Shown piece after piece: positions 41,981-50,631 of a stretch of DNA of 64,000 nucleotides. Source of the stretch: Haliscomenobacter hydrossis DSM 1100. GTDB taxonomy: Bacteria; Bacteroidota; Bacteroidia; Chitinophagales; Saprospiraceae. How positions within the stretch are numbered: position 1 is the stretch's first letter; each line of letters begins with the position of its first letter. A program made the position numbers and the translations under genes. The stretch covers positions 1,116,001-1,180,000 of the forward strand of contig NC_015510.1 in NCBI RefSeq assembly GCF_000212735.1, in the 5' to 3' direction. A model generated the notes under the pieces. The model ran no database searches. It saw only the letters and a list, made by a program, of their open reading frames with translations, and was not told where the DNA came from.

Positions 41981-42550
41981 ATGGAAACTCTTGATTCAAC
42001 AGTAACTAAAGGTAACCCCAATGCTTCTTATTGGCCCTATGTAACCCGTTTTGGCGTCATCACTGGCGTCATCGGTGCTGTTTTAACGCTGATGATGTAC
42101 ATCGGGGGAAATGGTCTTAGCCCAATGGTTTGGTCTTTTTCCTTAATGGGCATTGGATTGCTCAGTTTAATCATTAATGGTGTACTTGCTACCCGTGGCG
42201 TGCGGGCTTACCGCGAAACCGATTTAGGTGGCTTGATTCCTTTTGGCAAAGCTTTTGTCGTTGCCTTCTTGATTTTACTGGTCGGTTCACTCATCAGTGG
42301 CTTATTTAATTTGTTGTATGTAACGGTCATCGATCCGGATTTTGCCAACAACATGGCTAGCCGCATGTCCGACTGGTTCACGGAAATCGGCATGGATGAA
42401 GCCCAGATTGAACTCCAAACTGAAAAAATGAAAGAAGGGTTCTCTCTGTCCCGCCAATTGATGAACCTGGCCATTTTTGGGCCCATTGGAGCAGCAATCA
42501 TTGGATTGATTGCGGGTGCCGTTGCCAAACGAAACCCACCGATGGACTAA
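41981..42550 (+). CDS. DUF4199 membrane protein
   Basis: This 189-residue protein has four hydrophobic segments (about 22-46, 50-70, 88-112, 162-182) and a periplasmic loop (about 115-158) rich in charged residues between spans 3 and 4. This is the DUF4199 layout, a Bacteroidota family of unknown function. It starts 10 nt after the dihydroorotase-like gene, so one transcript is likely. A second, smaller DUF4199-like gene follows at 42628 with its own promoter. The glycosyltransferase gene comes next, the common DUF4199/GT2 pairing in this phylum. Confidence 0.8.
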   Translation: METLDSTVTKGNPNASYWPYVTRFGVITGVIGAVLTLMMYIGGNGLSPMVWSFSLMGIGLLSLIINGVLATRGVRAYRETDLGGLIPFGKAFVVAFLILLVGSLISGLFNLLYVTVIDPDFANNMASRMSDWFTEIGMDEAQIELQTEKMKEGFSLSRQLMNLAIFGPIGAAIIGLIAGAVAKRNPPMD

Positions 42551-42581
42551 TTTTCGGTTTTCCGTTCTCCTTTTTTGGTTA

Positions 42582-42589
42582 TAAGTTTG
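42582..42589 (+). promoter_or_regulatory. -7 element TAAGTTTG of the second DUF4199-like gene
   Basis: This is an exact TAnnTTTG match 38 nt before the ATG at 42628. No strong -33 TTG at the standard spacing. It probably drives the 42628-45170 group. Confidence 0.5.
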
Positions 42590-42627
42590 CAGGATGATTT
42601 TTTCAACTTGCTAACTTAACCAATACC

Positions 42628-43137
42628 ATGATAAAATTCGGTAGTATAGCAGGTGTCGCCCTAGTGTTGTGGCACCTGCTATTTTATGTTGTGGATAAAA
42701 AGCTGTACTTCCACCCGGCTGTGCAGTGGGGTGTTTTGCTTTTTTATGTGTCTGGAATGTATTTGGCTTGCCGCAGCGAAGCCAAAAAAAGTGCGGATGT
42801 GTATGCCTGGCAACCCGCTTTGCGCACAGCTTTTGGCACATTTGTTGTTACCCACCTGATTGCGCATGTATTTTACTTCGTTCTTTTTAAGTTTATTGAT
42901 CCCGGAATGGTAAATTTGCAGGCCGAAATATTATTCGAAGGCATTGAGCGAAATACGACACTGTTGGGCGAAGAAAATGCTTGGAAAATGAAAGACCAAT
43001 ACAAAGCCGAGGATTTTAAACCCACTTTTCAAAAATCCGCCTTCGCTTTTACCTTCGGGTTAATTGGGGGATTTGTGCTCGCTTTGGGTGTAGCCTGGTC
43101 CACTTATGGGAAATCCGGATTTAACCCAACAAAATAA
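42628..43137 (+). CDS. Small membrane protein, DUF4199-like
   Basis: The 169-residue protein has spans at about 5-24, 32-48, 72-92 and 140-160. An amphipathic loop (about 95-138) before the last span contains Ala-Glu-Ile-Leu-Phe-Glu. The organisation matches the preceding DUF4199 protein, though direct sequence similarity is low; I call it a divergent paralogue. Function unknown. It lies 24 nt upstream of the GT2 gene and is probably co-transcribed with it and the epimerase. Confidence 0.6.
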   Translation: MIKFGSIAGVALVLWHLLFYVVDKKLYFHPAVQWGVLLFYVSGMYLACRSEAKKSADVYAWQPALRTAFGTFVVTHLIAHVFYFVLFKFIDPGMVNLQAEILFEGIERNTTLLGEENAWKMKDQYKAEDFKPTFQKSAFAFTFGLIGGFVLALGVAWSTYGKSGFNPTK

Positions 43138-43161
43138 TCCCTTGTACCTTTAACTACAGTC

Positions 43162-44133
43162 ATGAACATCTCTCTGGTTATACCGCTGCTGAATGAAGAA
43201 GAATCCTTGCCCGAGCTGGAAGCCTGGATCCGGCGGGTGATGGATGCCCATCAATACACTTACGAAGTGATCATGGTTGATGATGGAAGTACAGACAAAT
43301 CCTGGAAAGTCATTGAGCAATTGTGCACCCAGAACCCCAGCATCAAGGGCATCAAATTTCGGCGCAATTACGGCAAATCCGCAGGTTTGCATTCCGGTTT
43401 CCAAGTCGCCAGCGGACAGGTAGTCATTACCATGGACGCCGACTTGCAAGATAGTCCCGACGAAATTCCCGAATTGTATCGCCTGATTGTTGAAGAAGGG
43501 TATGACCTCATTTCTGGATGGAAAAAAAAGCGCCACGACCCCGTTTCCAAAACCATCCCCTCCAAGTTTTACAACTGGGTAGTACGCAAGGTCAGCAAAA
43601 TTAACCTGCACGATTTCAATTGTGGGCTCAAAGCCTATAAAAACGAGGTAGTGAAAAGTGTGGAAGTATACGGAGACATGCACCGCTTCATCCCACTGTT
43701 GGCCAAGTGGGCAGGTTTTAAAAAGATTGGTGAAAAAGTGGTAGAACACCATGCCCGCAAATACGGTTATTCCAAATTTGGCTGGACCCGTTTGTTTACC
43801 GGATTTTTGGATTTGCTTTCGGTGGTGTTTGTAGGACGTTATGCCAAAAAACCCATGCAGTTCTTCGGTACCTCCGGCCTGGTTGTGTTTGTAGCGGGCT
43901 TTTTTGCCGTAGCTTACCTGGGGCTTTCCAAACTATCCGATATCATGAACCATGTCAAACGAGCGCCGCTCATCGCCGAGAATCCCTGGTTCTTTTTTGC
44001 GCTCACCTGTATGGTAATTGGTACCCAGCTTTTTTTGGCGGGTTTCATCGCCGAATTGGTGAGCCGCAGCGCCCCCAACCGCAATAATTACATCGTTGAA
44101 AAAGTTCTTGGAGAGCTTGAAATCAAAGAATAA
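43162..44133 (+). CDS. Membrane-anchored family 2 glycosyltransferase (DPM1/GtrB-like)
   Basis: This 323-residue protein has a GT-A domain (about 3-225) with Val-Ile-Pro-Leu-Leu-Asn-Glu-Glu-Glu near the start, Val-Asp-Asp-Gly-Ser-Thr-Asp (about 39-45) and the metal-binding Asp92-Ala-Asp94. Two C-terminal spans (about 235-258 and 270-295) follow. The layout is that of polyprenyl-phosphate glycosyltransferases such as GtrB and ArnC, which transfer a sugar from a nucleotide donor to undecaprenyl phosphate at the cytoplasmic face. Donor sugar unknown. Its TAA stop overlaps the ATG of the epimerase gene by one base, so the two are translationally coupled. Confidence 0.9.
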   Translation: MNISLVIPLLNEEESLPELEAWIRRVMDAHQYTYEVIMVDDGSTDKSWKVIEQLCTQNPSIKGIKFRRNYGKSAGLHSGFQVASGQVVITMDADLQDSPDEIPELYRLIVEEGYDLISGWKKKRHDPVSKTIPSKFYNWVVRKVSKINLHDFNCGLKAYKNEVVKSVEVYGDMHRFIPLLAKWAGFKKIGEKVVEHHARKYGYSKFGWTRLFTGFLDLLSVVFVGRYAKKPMQFFGTSGLVVFVAGFFAVAYLGLSKLSDIMNHVKRAPLIAENPWFFFALTCMVIGTQLFLAGFIAELVSRSAPNRNNYIVEKVLGELEIKE

Positions 44134-45170
44134 TGCAAAAAGTACATTTGGTAAGTGGTGGCTGTGGATTTGTAGGCCGCAACATGGTAAAGCGGCTTTT
44201 CCGCAAAACGCAAGATAGAATTGTTTTTATCGATGACCTTTCCGTGGGTACTCATCCTTCCAACTGGTTGGATGCACCACAAGGCCGCAGTATTGGTAAC
44301 GCCACTTTTTTTGGCTCCGACGAGCGCCTTTTGTTCATCCAGGATGACTTCAGGAACGTACTGCGTGGCCTGCACGATGCGCCTGGTTTTTTTGCGCCCC
44401 TTGGTTGGGAAGTAGACAAACTGAGCGATGTTTTCCATTTTGCTGCCATCGTAGGCGGACGCGCCAAAATTGACGGAGACCCCATGATGGTTGCCCTGGA
44501 TTTATCCATTGATGCTGAATTTTTTTACTGGATTTGTCGCCACAAACCCGCCCGGGTGCTTTACCCCAGCTCTAGCGCAGCTTACCCCATCGACTTACAA
44601 ACCGAAAGTGATGCCATTGCCCTGAGTGAAAAAGACATCAATTTTGACCGCATGGGCAAACCCGATATGACCTACGGCTGGAGTAAATTAACGGGAGAGT
44701 ACCTGGCGCAAATTTCGGCCCAATACTACGGGGTCAAAGTCACTTGTATCCGGCCCTTTAGCGGCTACGGCGAAGACCAAGACCTCTCCTACCCCATTCC
44801 CGCCATTGCAGCGCGTGCAGCGCGCCGTGAAGACCCTTTTGAAGTATGGGGCAGTGGCAACCAGGGCCGCGATTTTGTACACATTGATGATGTACTGGAT
44901 TGTGTGGAGGTTGCCATGGATACCATTCACGATGGCAGTGCCATCAACATTGGCATGGGCCGTTTGAGCAGCTTCCGCGAAATCATTGAGATTTTCTGTC
45001 GACTTGCGGGCTATCAACCAACCATCAAACCTTTACTGGACAAACCAGTAGGGGTACATTCGCGTTATTGCAACATGGACTATGTCAAGGAAAAACTGGG
45101 TTGGGAAGCCAAAATCAGTTTGGAAGAAGGTTTGCGGCGGGTGTATAATGAGGCGATCAAACGCTTGTAG
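44133..45170 (+). CDS. NAD-dependent nucleotide-sugar epimerase/dehydratase
   Basis: This 345-residue extended SDR protein has Gly9-Gly-Cys-Gly-Phe-Val-Gly15 for NAD, Phe-Ala-Ala-Ile-Val-Gly-Gly (about 103-109), a Ser-Ser-Ser triplet at 146-148 and the catalytic Tyr181-x3-Lys185. Further on it has Arg-Pro-Phe-Ser-Gly-Tyr-Gly and Gly-Arg-Asp-Phe-Val-His-Ile-Asp-Asp-Val, both standard in GDP/UDP/dTDP-sugar epimerases. The substrate is not readable; GDP-mannose or UDP-sugar types are possible. Coupled to the GT2 gene upstream, it probably makes the activated sugar for an envelope glycan. Confidence 0.9.
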   Translation: MQKVHLVSGGCGFVGRNMVKRLFRKTQDRIVFIDDLSVGTHPSNWLDAPQGRSIGNATFFGSDERLLFIQDDFRNVLRGLHDAPGFFAPLGWEVDKLSDVFHFAAIVGGRAKIDGDPMMVALDLSIDAEFFYWICRHKPARVLYPSSSAAYPIDLQTESDAIALSEKDINFDRMGKPDMTYGWSKLTGEYLAQISAQYYGVKVTCIRPFSGYGEDQDLSYPIPAIAARAARREDPFEVWGSGNQGRDFVHIDDVLDCVEVAMDTIHDGSAINIGMGRLSSFREIIEIFCRLAGYQPTIKPLLDKPVGVHSRYCNMDYVKEKLGWEAKISLEEGLRRVYNEAIKRL

Positions 45171-45203
45171 TGATTCAACGCGCTATCGAAATAAAAAAGC
45201 ATA

Positions 45204-45434
45204 CAATGGGAGCGCGGATGACGCGGATTGAGCGGATTTACACGGATTTTCGTGCGCCTGTGGCGCAGCTTTTTTTAGCCATAAATGACACAAATTTTCT
45301 TTCTCTTCTATTCGCTTAAACGAAGTTTGGGCGTTTTTTTGTAAAAATTTGTGCAATTTGTGGCCTATCCCATTCCGCCGCAGGCGGAAAATCCGTGTAA
45401 ATCCGCTCAATCCGCGTCATCCGCGCTCCCATTG
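45204..45434. repeat. Cruciform element with perfect 47-bp arms
   Basis: 45204-45250 is perfectly complementary to 45388-45434. The arm is built from 9-nt words of the form GCGGATnnn. The 137-nt interior has further partial pairing (CACAAATTTT near 45289 with AAATTTGTG near 45345; GCCTGTGGCGC with GCCGCAGGCGG). It starts 33 nt after the epimerase stop and ends 26 nt before the GT4 start. Perfect identity of such long arms suggests recent formation or active maintenance. Confidence 0.95.
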
Positions 45435-45460
45435 ATGTCGCTTTTGCAAAGCACTAGTAA

Positions 45461-46732
45461 ATGAAAATAGTCTGCTTTGGCCCAGGGCCAAAATTCAAAG
45501 GAGGGATTTCCAACTACAATACTTCGTTGGCAAAAGCACTGGACAAAATCCCCGGTACCGAAGTCCACATCGTGTCCTGGACGCAACAGTACCCGGCCAT
45601 CATTCCCCGGGAATTTATCGACAAATCCAGCCGGATGGATTTGCTGGAAGGTAGTAATATCAAGGTAAAATACATCACCAACTACAACAACCCACTGAGT
45701 TGGTACCAGACTTATCAGTACATCCTGAGTCTAAAACCCGACAAAGTAATTTTCCAATGGGCCATTGCCATCCAGGGGCTCCCAATCGGGCGCATCGTCG
45801 GTTGGTTGCGCCATCATCCCGAGATTGAGGTGATCCTCGATTTGCATTTTGTCATCCAAAAAGAGAACAGCAGCATTGACCAATTTTTCACCAAATTGGG
45901 CATCGGCAAAGCAAAAACCTACATCGTACACGCGCTCAAGACCTATCAAGAGTTACAAACGTTATATCCACAGCGCCAATTTCAGCTCAGCTACGATGGT
46001 CAGCGCAGCACGAATCCAGCCGAACAGACTGTACTCAAACTGTACCATCCCATTTACGATCTTTTCCAACCCAAGGCTGATTTTGACATCGCTGCGTTTA
46101 AACAAGCACATGGTTTGCGCAAGCACGTCTTCCTGTTTTTTGGTTTTATCCGCAAATACAAAGGTTTACATCACGTAATCCCGGCCTTCCAAAAGGTGGC
46201 TGCCCAGCGGGATGATGTCTCTCTGCTCATTTGTGGGGAATCGTTTTGGCAAACCCTGGACAATACCAAGCTCGCTACCAAGATCAAAAATGCCCTGTTT
46301 GGCCTGGCCAAAAAAGTGGTCTTGCGGCAAAGCGACGACGAGCGCCAGTACAACCCACTGGCCTTAATTGATGAGCTTCAGTTGCGCGACCGTGTTGCGG
46401 TGTTCAACACGTTTATTCCCAACGAAGATGTACACAAATACTTCCAGGTGGCCGACTGTGTGGTACTTTTTTATGAATACGCTACGCCCTCGGGCATTGA
46501 GTCACTGAGTTATAATTTTGCGCTGCCCCTCGTGGCCACCAAAGTAGGCCATTTCCCCGAAACCATCCAACACGGTTACAGCGGCTACCTGGCCGAAGCG
46601 GGTGACATCGACTCGATGGCCGAGCAAATGTTGCATATTTTAGACGCTCCTATACCTCGTGAGAACATTCGGAGCAAAACCGCCGAAATGAGTTGGGACA
46701 ATTACGCCAAGGTGATAATCCATACAAAATGA
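45461..46732 (+). CDS. Family 4-type glycosyltransferase (GT-B)
   Basis: This 423-residue protein starts with Pro-Gly-Pro-Lys-Phe-Lys-Gly-Gly-Ile-Ser-Asn-Tyr, a glycine-rich GT-B acceptor loop. The C-terminal Rossmann half has Phe-Phe-Gly-Phe-Ile-Arg-Lys-Tyr-Lys-Gly-Leu (about 227-237), Phe-Ile-Pro-Asn-Glu-Asp-Val-His-Lys-Tyr-Phe, and a Pro-Ser-Gly-Ile-Glu-Ser motif near residue 345 in the position of the GT4 E-x7-E signature. It is a retaining GT-B transferase of unknown donor. It probably belongs with the adjacent isomerase in envelope glycan or lipopolysaccharide synthesis. The stop codon overlaps the ATG of the next gene (ATGA). Confidence 0.85.
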   Translation: MKIVCFGPGPKFKGGISNYNTSLAKALDKIPGTEVHIVSWTQQYPAIIPREFIDKSSRMDLLEGSNIKVKYITNYNNPLSWYQTYQYILSLKPDKVIFQWAIAIQGLPIGRIVGWLRHHPEIEVILDLHFVIQKENSSIDQFFTKLGIGKAKTYIVHALKTYQELQTLYPQRQFQLSYDGQRSTNPAEQTVLKLYHPIYDLFQPKADFDIAAFKQAHGLRKHVFLFFGFIRKYKGLHHVIPAFQKVAAQRDDVSLLICGESFWQTLDNTKLATKIKNALFGLAKKVVLRQSDDERQYNPLALIDELQLRDRVAVFNTFIPNEDVHKYFQVADCVVLFYEYATPSGIESLSYNFALPLVATKVGHFPETIQHGYSGYLAEAGDIDSMAEQMLHILDAPIPRENIRSKTAEMSWDNYAKVIIHTK

Positions 46733-47313
46733 TCCATCCCCTGATACAAACCCGCATTGCTTCACATTTGTATGTTGTGACCTTGCTGCATGAGCAGGAA
46801 GATTTGCTGGAGCGCTGCCAACAAATGGCGGATGCTTTGCTTAAAGCCTTCCAGACGGGCAAAAAAGTGCTGTTTTGTGGCAATGGAGGAAGTGCTGCCG
46901 ATGCACAGCACCTCGCTGCGGAGCTTTCTGGCCGCTATTATTTTGATCGCCCTCCTCTGTATGCCGAAGCACTACACGTCAACACATCCTACCTCACTGC
47001 GGTGAGCAACGATTACGGCTACGCTGAAATTTACGCCCGCTTGCTCCGGGCCATGGGTACTCCTGGTGATGTGCTGGTAGCCTTATCAACTTCCGGCAAC
47101 TCCGAAAATGTATTGAAAGCCATTGCCGCTGCACGTGAACAAGGCATGATCGTGATCGGAATGACCGGGATGGATGGAGGCAAAATGGCACAACTTTGTG
47201 ATGTACTGATCAATATCCCTTCCAAGGACACCCCCCGCATTCAGGAGTGTCATATGCTCCTGGGGCATATTGTGTGTGAGATTGTTGAACAAACCTTATT
47301 CAAAAAACCATAG
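46729..47313 (+). CDS. gmhA: SIS-domain phosphoheptose isomerase, GmhA-like
   Basis: This 194-residue SIS protein has Gly-Asn-Gly-Gly-Ser-Ala-Ala-Asp-Ala-Gln-His61-Leu-Ala-Ala-Glu65 and, at the C-terminus, Gln172 and His180 in Gln-Glu-Cys-His-Met-Leu-Leu-Gly-His. The numbering matches what I recall of the E. coli GmhA zinc and catalytic residues. The sugar-phosphate serines are in Ser-Thr-Ser-Gly-Asn-Ser (about 120-125). GmhA converts sedoheptulose 7-phosphate to D-glycero-D-manno-heptose 7-phosphate. No other heptose genes are in the window. The start is the ATG overlapping the GT4 stop, so the two genes are coupled. Confidence 0.9.
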   Translation: MIHPLIQTRIASHLYVVTLLHEQEDLLERCQQMADALLKAFQTGKKVLFCGNGGSAADAQHLAAELSGRYYFDRPPLYAEALHVNTSYLTAVSNDYGYAEIYARLLRAMGTPGDVLVALSTSGNSENVLKAIAAAREQGMIVIGMTGMDGGKMAQLCDVLINIPSKDTPRIQECHMLLGHIVCEIVEQTLFKKP

Positions 47314-47326
47314 ACTTTATCAAATA

Positions 47327-48664
47327 ATGCTCCCAGCTGCTTTTTCAGCCCAAATGCAAGACCAACTAGGCCAGGCAGCTTACGCGGATTTCCTACAGGC
47401 GCTCTCCTCCCCTATTCCGGTAAGTGTGCGTCGGAATCCTTTAAAATTAAAACATTGGGGGGAAAATTACGCCGGAGTAAAATGGCACCCAGAAGGAGTA
47501 TATTTACCTGCTCGTCCGGTGTTCACCCTTGATCCTCGACTACATGGTGGAGCTTATTACGTACAAGAAGCTTCTTCCATGTTGTTGTGGTCGGTATTAC
47601 AACAAACGGTCGATTTGAACAGTCCACTTAAAGTTTTGGATTTGGCAGCAGCCCCTGGTGGGAAAAGTACCTTGCTCGCTGCGGCGCTAGCGGAGGGAAG
47701 CTTATTGATCAGCAATGAAGTCATCAAAAGCAGATATCAAATTCTGCGCGAGAACCTGAGTAAATGGGGCTATCCCAATGTGGTTTGCACCAATCAGGAT
47801 AGCCGGGAGTTTGCCCCACTACAAAGGCAGTTTGATTTAGTTTTACTTGATGCGCCGTGTTCGGGAGAAGGTTTGTTTCGCAAAGATCCCACTGCAGTCA
47901 ATGAATGGTCACCTGAGCACGTACAACACTGTGCGGCACGCCAGCGCCGGATTTTAGCCGAAGCCAGCGCGCTGCTCAAGCCCGGAGGTATACTCATCTA
48001 TTGTACCTGTACTTACAATGACCACGAAAATGCATTGAATGTACAGTGGTCGCAAGAAAACCTGGATTTGGCACCTATTGCCTTATCTTTTCCAACAGAA
48101 TGGGGCATTCAAGCCCGGGAATTGGGTTACCAATGTTATCCCCACCACGTTGAGGGGGAAGGTTTTTTTATCGCTGCTCTGCGACAGGAAAAAAAATACC
48201 CTTTGCTTAAATCTACACCTCCAAAAGGATTTTGGAAAAATACGCCACGCAAAAACACTGGCGCGTTAAAAGACTGGATCAATCCAAGTTTTGAATTTCA
48301 AGCGCTGGAAAGCCCCCATGGTGAACTGGCGGCAATTCCTCAACCCTGTTTTGACTATTTTCAGGAACTCAGTCCCCACTTGCGACGCTGGGACCCCATA
48401 TTGGAACTGGGGGCTTTCAAACATCAGGATTTTGTACCTGCTGCAGCACTGGCCCTCAGTGCGGTAGTGCATCCCGCTATTCCCAATTTCAGTCTTGATC
48501 TGGCCACTGCTTTGCAATACTTACGCAAAGAGCCGATCGAACTAGCCGAGGTCACAGGAAGTTGGGGCCTCGTCAGTTACGAAGGCATCAACCTGGGATG
48601 GATCAAGAACATCAAAGGGAGAATCAACAATTATTTCCCAAAGGAATGGCGCATCCGCATGTAG
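47327..48664 (+). CDS. RsmF/NOP2/Sun-family RNA (cytosine-5) methyltransferase
   Basis: This 445-residue protein has the NOL1/NOP2/Sun core: SAM site Asp105-Leu-Ala-Ala-Ala-Pro-Gly-Gly-Lys-Ser (105-114), Leu-Leu-Asp-Ala-Pro-Cys178-Ser-Gly-Glu-Gly, and the nucleophile segment Tyr-Cys-Thr-Cys228-Thr-Tyr. Both conserved cysteines are present. The C-terminal ~150 residues match the RsmF accessory and PUA-like region (ending Leu-Gly-Trp-Ile-Lys-Asn...Asn-Asn-Tyr-Phe-Pro). It probably methylates a cytosine of 16S rRNA, as RsmF does at C1407. Its stop codon lies in a palindrome that also contains the stop of the convergent regulator gene. Confidence 0.9.
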   Translation: MLPAAFSAQMQDQLGQAAYADFLQALSSPIPVSVRRNPLKLKHWGENYAGVKWHPEGVYLPARPVFTLDPRLHGGAYYVQEASSMLLWSVLQQTVDLNSPLKVLDLAAAPGGKSTLLAAALAEGSLLISNEVIKSRYQILRENLSKWGYPNVVCTNQDSREFAPLQRQFDLVLLDAPCSGEGLFRKDPTAVNEWSPEHVQHCAARQRRILAEASALLKPGGILIYCTCTYNDHENALNVQWSQENLDLAPIALSFPTEWGIQARELGYQCYPHHVEGEGFFIAALRQEKKYPLLKSTPPKGFWKNTPRKNTGALKDWINPSFEFQALESPHGELAAIPQPCFDYFQELSPHLRRWDPILELGAFKHQDFVPAAALALSAVVHPAIPNFSLDLATALQYLRKEPIELAEVTGSWGLVSYEGINLGWIKNIKGRINNYFPKEWRIRM

Positions 48665-48724
48665 GGGCGAACCTATGTGTTCGCCCTGGGTGTTCGCCCT
48701 AGGCAACCACGTGGGGTGCCCTAC
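48661..48724. terminator. Palindrome holding both stop codons of convergent genes
   Basis: The ends GTAGGG (48661-48666) and CCCTAC (48719-48724) are complementary, and each carries the TAG stop of one gene (RsmF-like on plus, Crp/Fnr on minus). Inside, GGGCGAAC (48665-48672) pairs with GTTCGCCC (48679-48686). It can fold on either transcript and is a likely bidirectional terminator without a long T tract. Confidence 0.7.
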
Positions 48725-49443
48725 GCCAACCGAGCCAAATCCCGCACCAATATCTTACCCCGATTGAAATAAATCAGGTCAGATTTGCGCAATTCATTCA
48801 AGACCAGGGTTACCGTTTGTCGAGATGTACAGGTAATGTTGGCAATGTCTTGATGCGTCAAGGAATGGCGCAACAACATTTCATATCCTACGCGCTGCCC
48901 ACGATCCGAAACCGAATCTTTAATAAAATCTACAATACGGGTACGGGCATCTTTAAAGATCAGCGATTCCATTTTTTGCTCGGCCAGGCTAAGGCGACTG
49001 CCCAAATAGAGCATTACCCGATTGCAGAGTTCAAAGTTTTGGCGCATCAAGCGGCGAAAATCCTCTACTTTCACCGCAAACAATACGACTTCTTCTTTCA
49101 TGACCTGCGCAAACTCTTGCCGGCGAACCTCACCGACCAAACCCAATTCGCCAAACATGGCCAGGGGATGAATCAGGGCTTTGATGACTTCTTTTCCGTC
49201 GTGTGAAGTAGCACCAATTTTGATGGCTCCTTCTGCCAAGAGGTAAAGCACTTCCGAGCCTTCACCGGTCTCATACACAAAACTATAGCGGGATTTCTCG
49301 CGATGTTCCATCTGATTTGCCAACACTAACTTCTCTTCCGGATTAAGGCAGGAAAACAAAGCGAAGCGTTCGATGAAAGCCATTTTGGCTTCCAGGGTAT
49401 TGCCCAGATTTCTTTTGCGGTTGTTATTGGCGTATACGGTCAT
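48721..49443 (-). CDS. Crp/Fnr-family transcription regulator
   Basis: This 240-residue regulator has a cyclic-nucleotide-binding-like domain (about 25-145) with Tyr-Glu-Thr-Gly-Glu-Gly-Ser-Glu, Leu-Ala-Glu-Gly-Ala-Ile-Lys and Phe-Gly-Glu-Leu-Gly-Leu-Val-Gly-Glu in the phosphate-cassette position. A long dimerisation helix and a C-terminal winged helix follow, with His-Gln-Asp-Ile-Ala-Asn-Ile-Thr-Cys-Thr-Ser-Arg-Gln-Thr-Val-Thr as recognition helix (about 195-212). No Fnr-type cysteine cluster for an iron-sulfur centre is evident at the N-terminus. Effector unknown. It is last in a run of minus-strand genes but is 171 nt from the DUF4249 gene, so probably has its own promoter. Confidence 0.9.
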   Translation of the reverse strand: MTVYANNNRKRNLGNTLEAKMAFIERFALFSCLNPEEKLVLANQMEHREKSRYSFVYETGEGSEVLYLLAEGAIKIGATSHDGKEVIKALIHPLAMFGELGLVGEVRRQEFAQVMKEEVVLFAVKVEDFRRLMRQNFELCNRVMLYLGSRLSLAEQKMESLIFKDARTRIVDFIKDSVSDRGQRVGYEMLLRHSLTHQDIANITCTSRQTVTLVLNELRKSDLIYFNRGKILVRDLARLA

Positions 49444-49614
49444 GAGTCAAGAGTTTTTTCAATGAAAAAAAGTTGGGTGATCATGCTGAATGAACAACTC
49501 CTTGACACATAAGAATTGGGTTACCCCCACGTCGACAGGTATTTTTTTGGAAAAAAATGAGGAAAAGGGAAGAAATGTCACCAAAATGGTAAAAAAGACC
49601 AAATCGCCGTAAAA

Positions 49615-50541
49615 TTACTTGGGCTTGATAATCACGGCTTGCTTGGCTTGGCTGTACCCGGCAAAGACTCCTTGTCCGTTGCGGATGTTGTTAAAAAGTA
49701 CTATTGGATCAGAGAAAGGTAAATCATCGTTGTCTTGTTGTCGACTAACGGTAGAATGGAAAAGGTAATATTCTTCTGAGACAGAACGTAGTTCTACAAT
49801 CAGCTCATCAAAATTCTGTAAATGAGCAGGCATCCGCATCGAAATGGGGATAGGGATGCGGATGGCACGACCGTCAATGAGTTTGTCTTCAATCAAAAGG
49901 CCACCATCATAATTGGCAACGATATAATTGGAATTGACTTCCGAGCCAAAGACCAGTTTTTTGGTTTGTTCCAAAAAATCTACTCCATCTTTAAGTGGTG
50001 TAATGCTTTTTTGGAACACATTGACATGGTAAAAATTGCGTTCAATTAAAGGATCGGTAAAATAGATGGCCAGATCAAAATCGTACCGCACAAACCCCGG
50101 ATCATCGGGAGTAGCTTTCAATTTTTCCACCAAAACACTGTCCAGGTTTACTCTTTCCGGAATGCGACTTGTTGCGGTAACCGACTCAAACCCTTTGGCA
50201 CTTACCTTGACGGTATAATCGACCCCAATGCGCGGTTTAATGACTTCACTGGTATAAAAAGGTGTTTTTTCCTCCCGGGTGTCGTTCAAATTGAGGCGTT
50301 CAAGCAATTGTTCCCCTTCCCAGATTTCTACTCTGGCATTCGTAATGTACTCGGTTCCTCCATTGTCCAGTGGTGAGCGGCTTTTGGATACCTGAACTTG
50401 AATCCCGTCCAGGGTAGTGAAATTTGAAATAACAACCAGACGAGGCTTGTGCTGATACAGGTCCGATAACTGTGGTTTTTCACAACCAAAGAGGAATGCC
50501 AAAAGGCTCAGCGATAATATGCCTCGTAGATTTTTTTTCAC
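49615..50541 (-). CDS. DUF4249 lipoprotein, partner of the TonB-dependent receptor
   Basis: This 308-residue protein has a lipoprotein signal ending Phe-Leu-Phe-Gly-Cys (Cys about 20). An Ig-like beta domain (about 30-120, with Asn-Ala-Arg-Val-Glu-Ile-Trp-Glu-Gly) and a second beta domain complete the DUF4249 pattern. DUF4249 genes typically lie just downstream of STN/carboxypeptidase-like TonB receptors in Bacteroidota, replacing the SusD position. The protein probably sits on the outer membrane and assists the receptor. It follows the receptor by 90 nt on the same strand. Ligand unknown. Confidence 0.85.
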   Translation of the reverse strand: MKKNLRGILSLSLLAFLFGCEKPQLSDLYQHKPRLVVISNFTTLDGIQVQVSKSRSPLDNGGTEYITNARVEIWEGEQLLERLNLNDTREEKTPFYTSEVIKPRIGVDYTVKVSAKGFESVTATSRIPERVNLDSVLVEKLKATPDDPGFVRYDFDLAIYFTDPLIERNFYHVNVFQKSITPLKDGVDFLEQTKKLVFGSEVNSNYIVANYDGGLLIEDKLIDGRAIRIPIPISMRMPAHLQNFDELIVELRSVSEEYYLFHSTVSRQQDNDDLPFSDPIVLFNNIRNGQGVFAGYSQAKQAVIIKPK

Positions 50542-50631
50542 ATTAAGCCGTTTAAGTGCCTGATTATTTTGAATTGACGGAAAATAAGACGCTTTCGTTG
50601 GTCAGATTTGTAAAAAATCAGACAAATTTAA

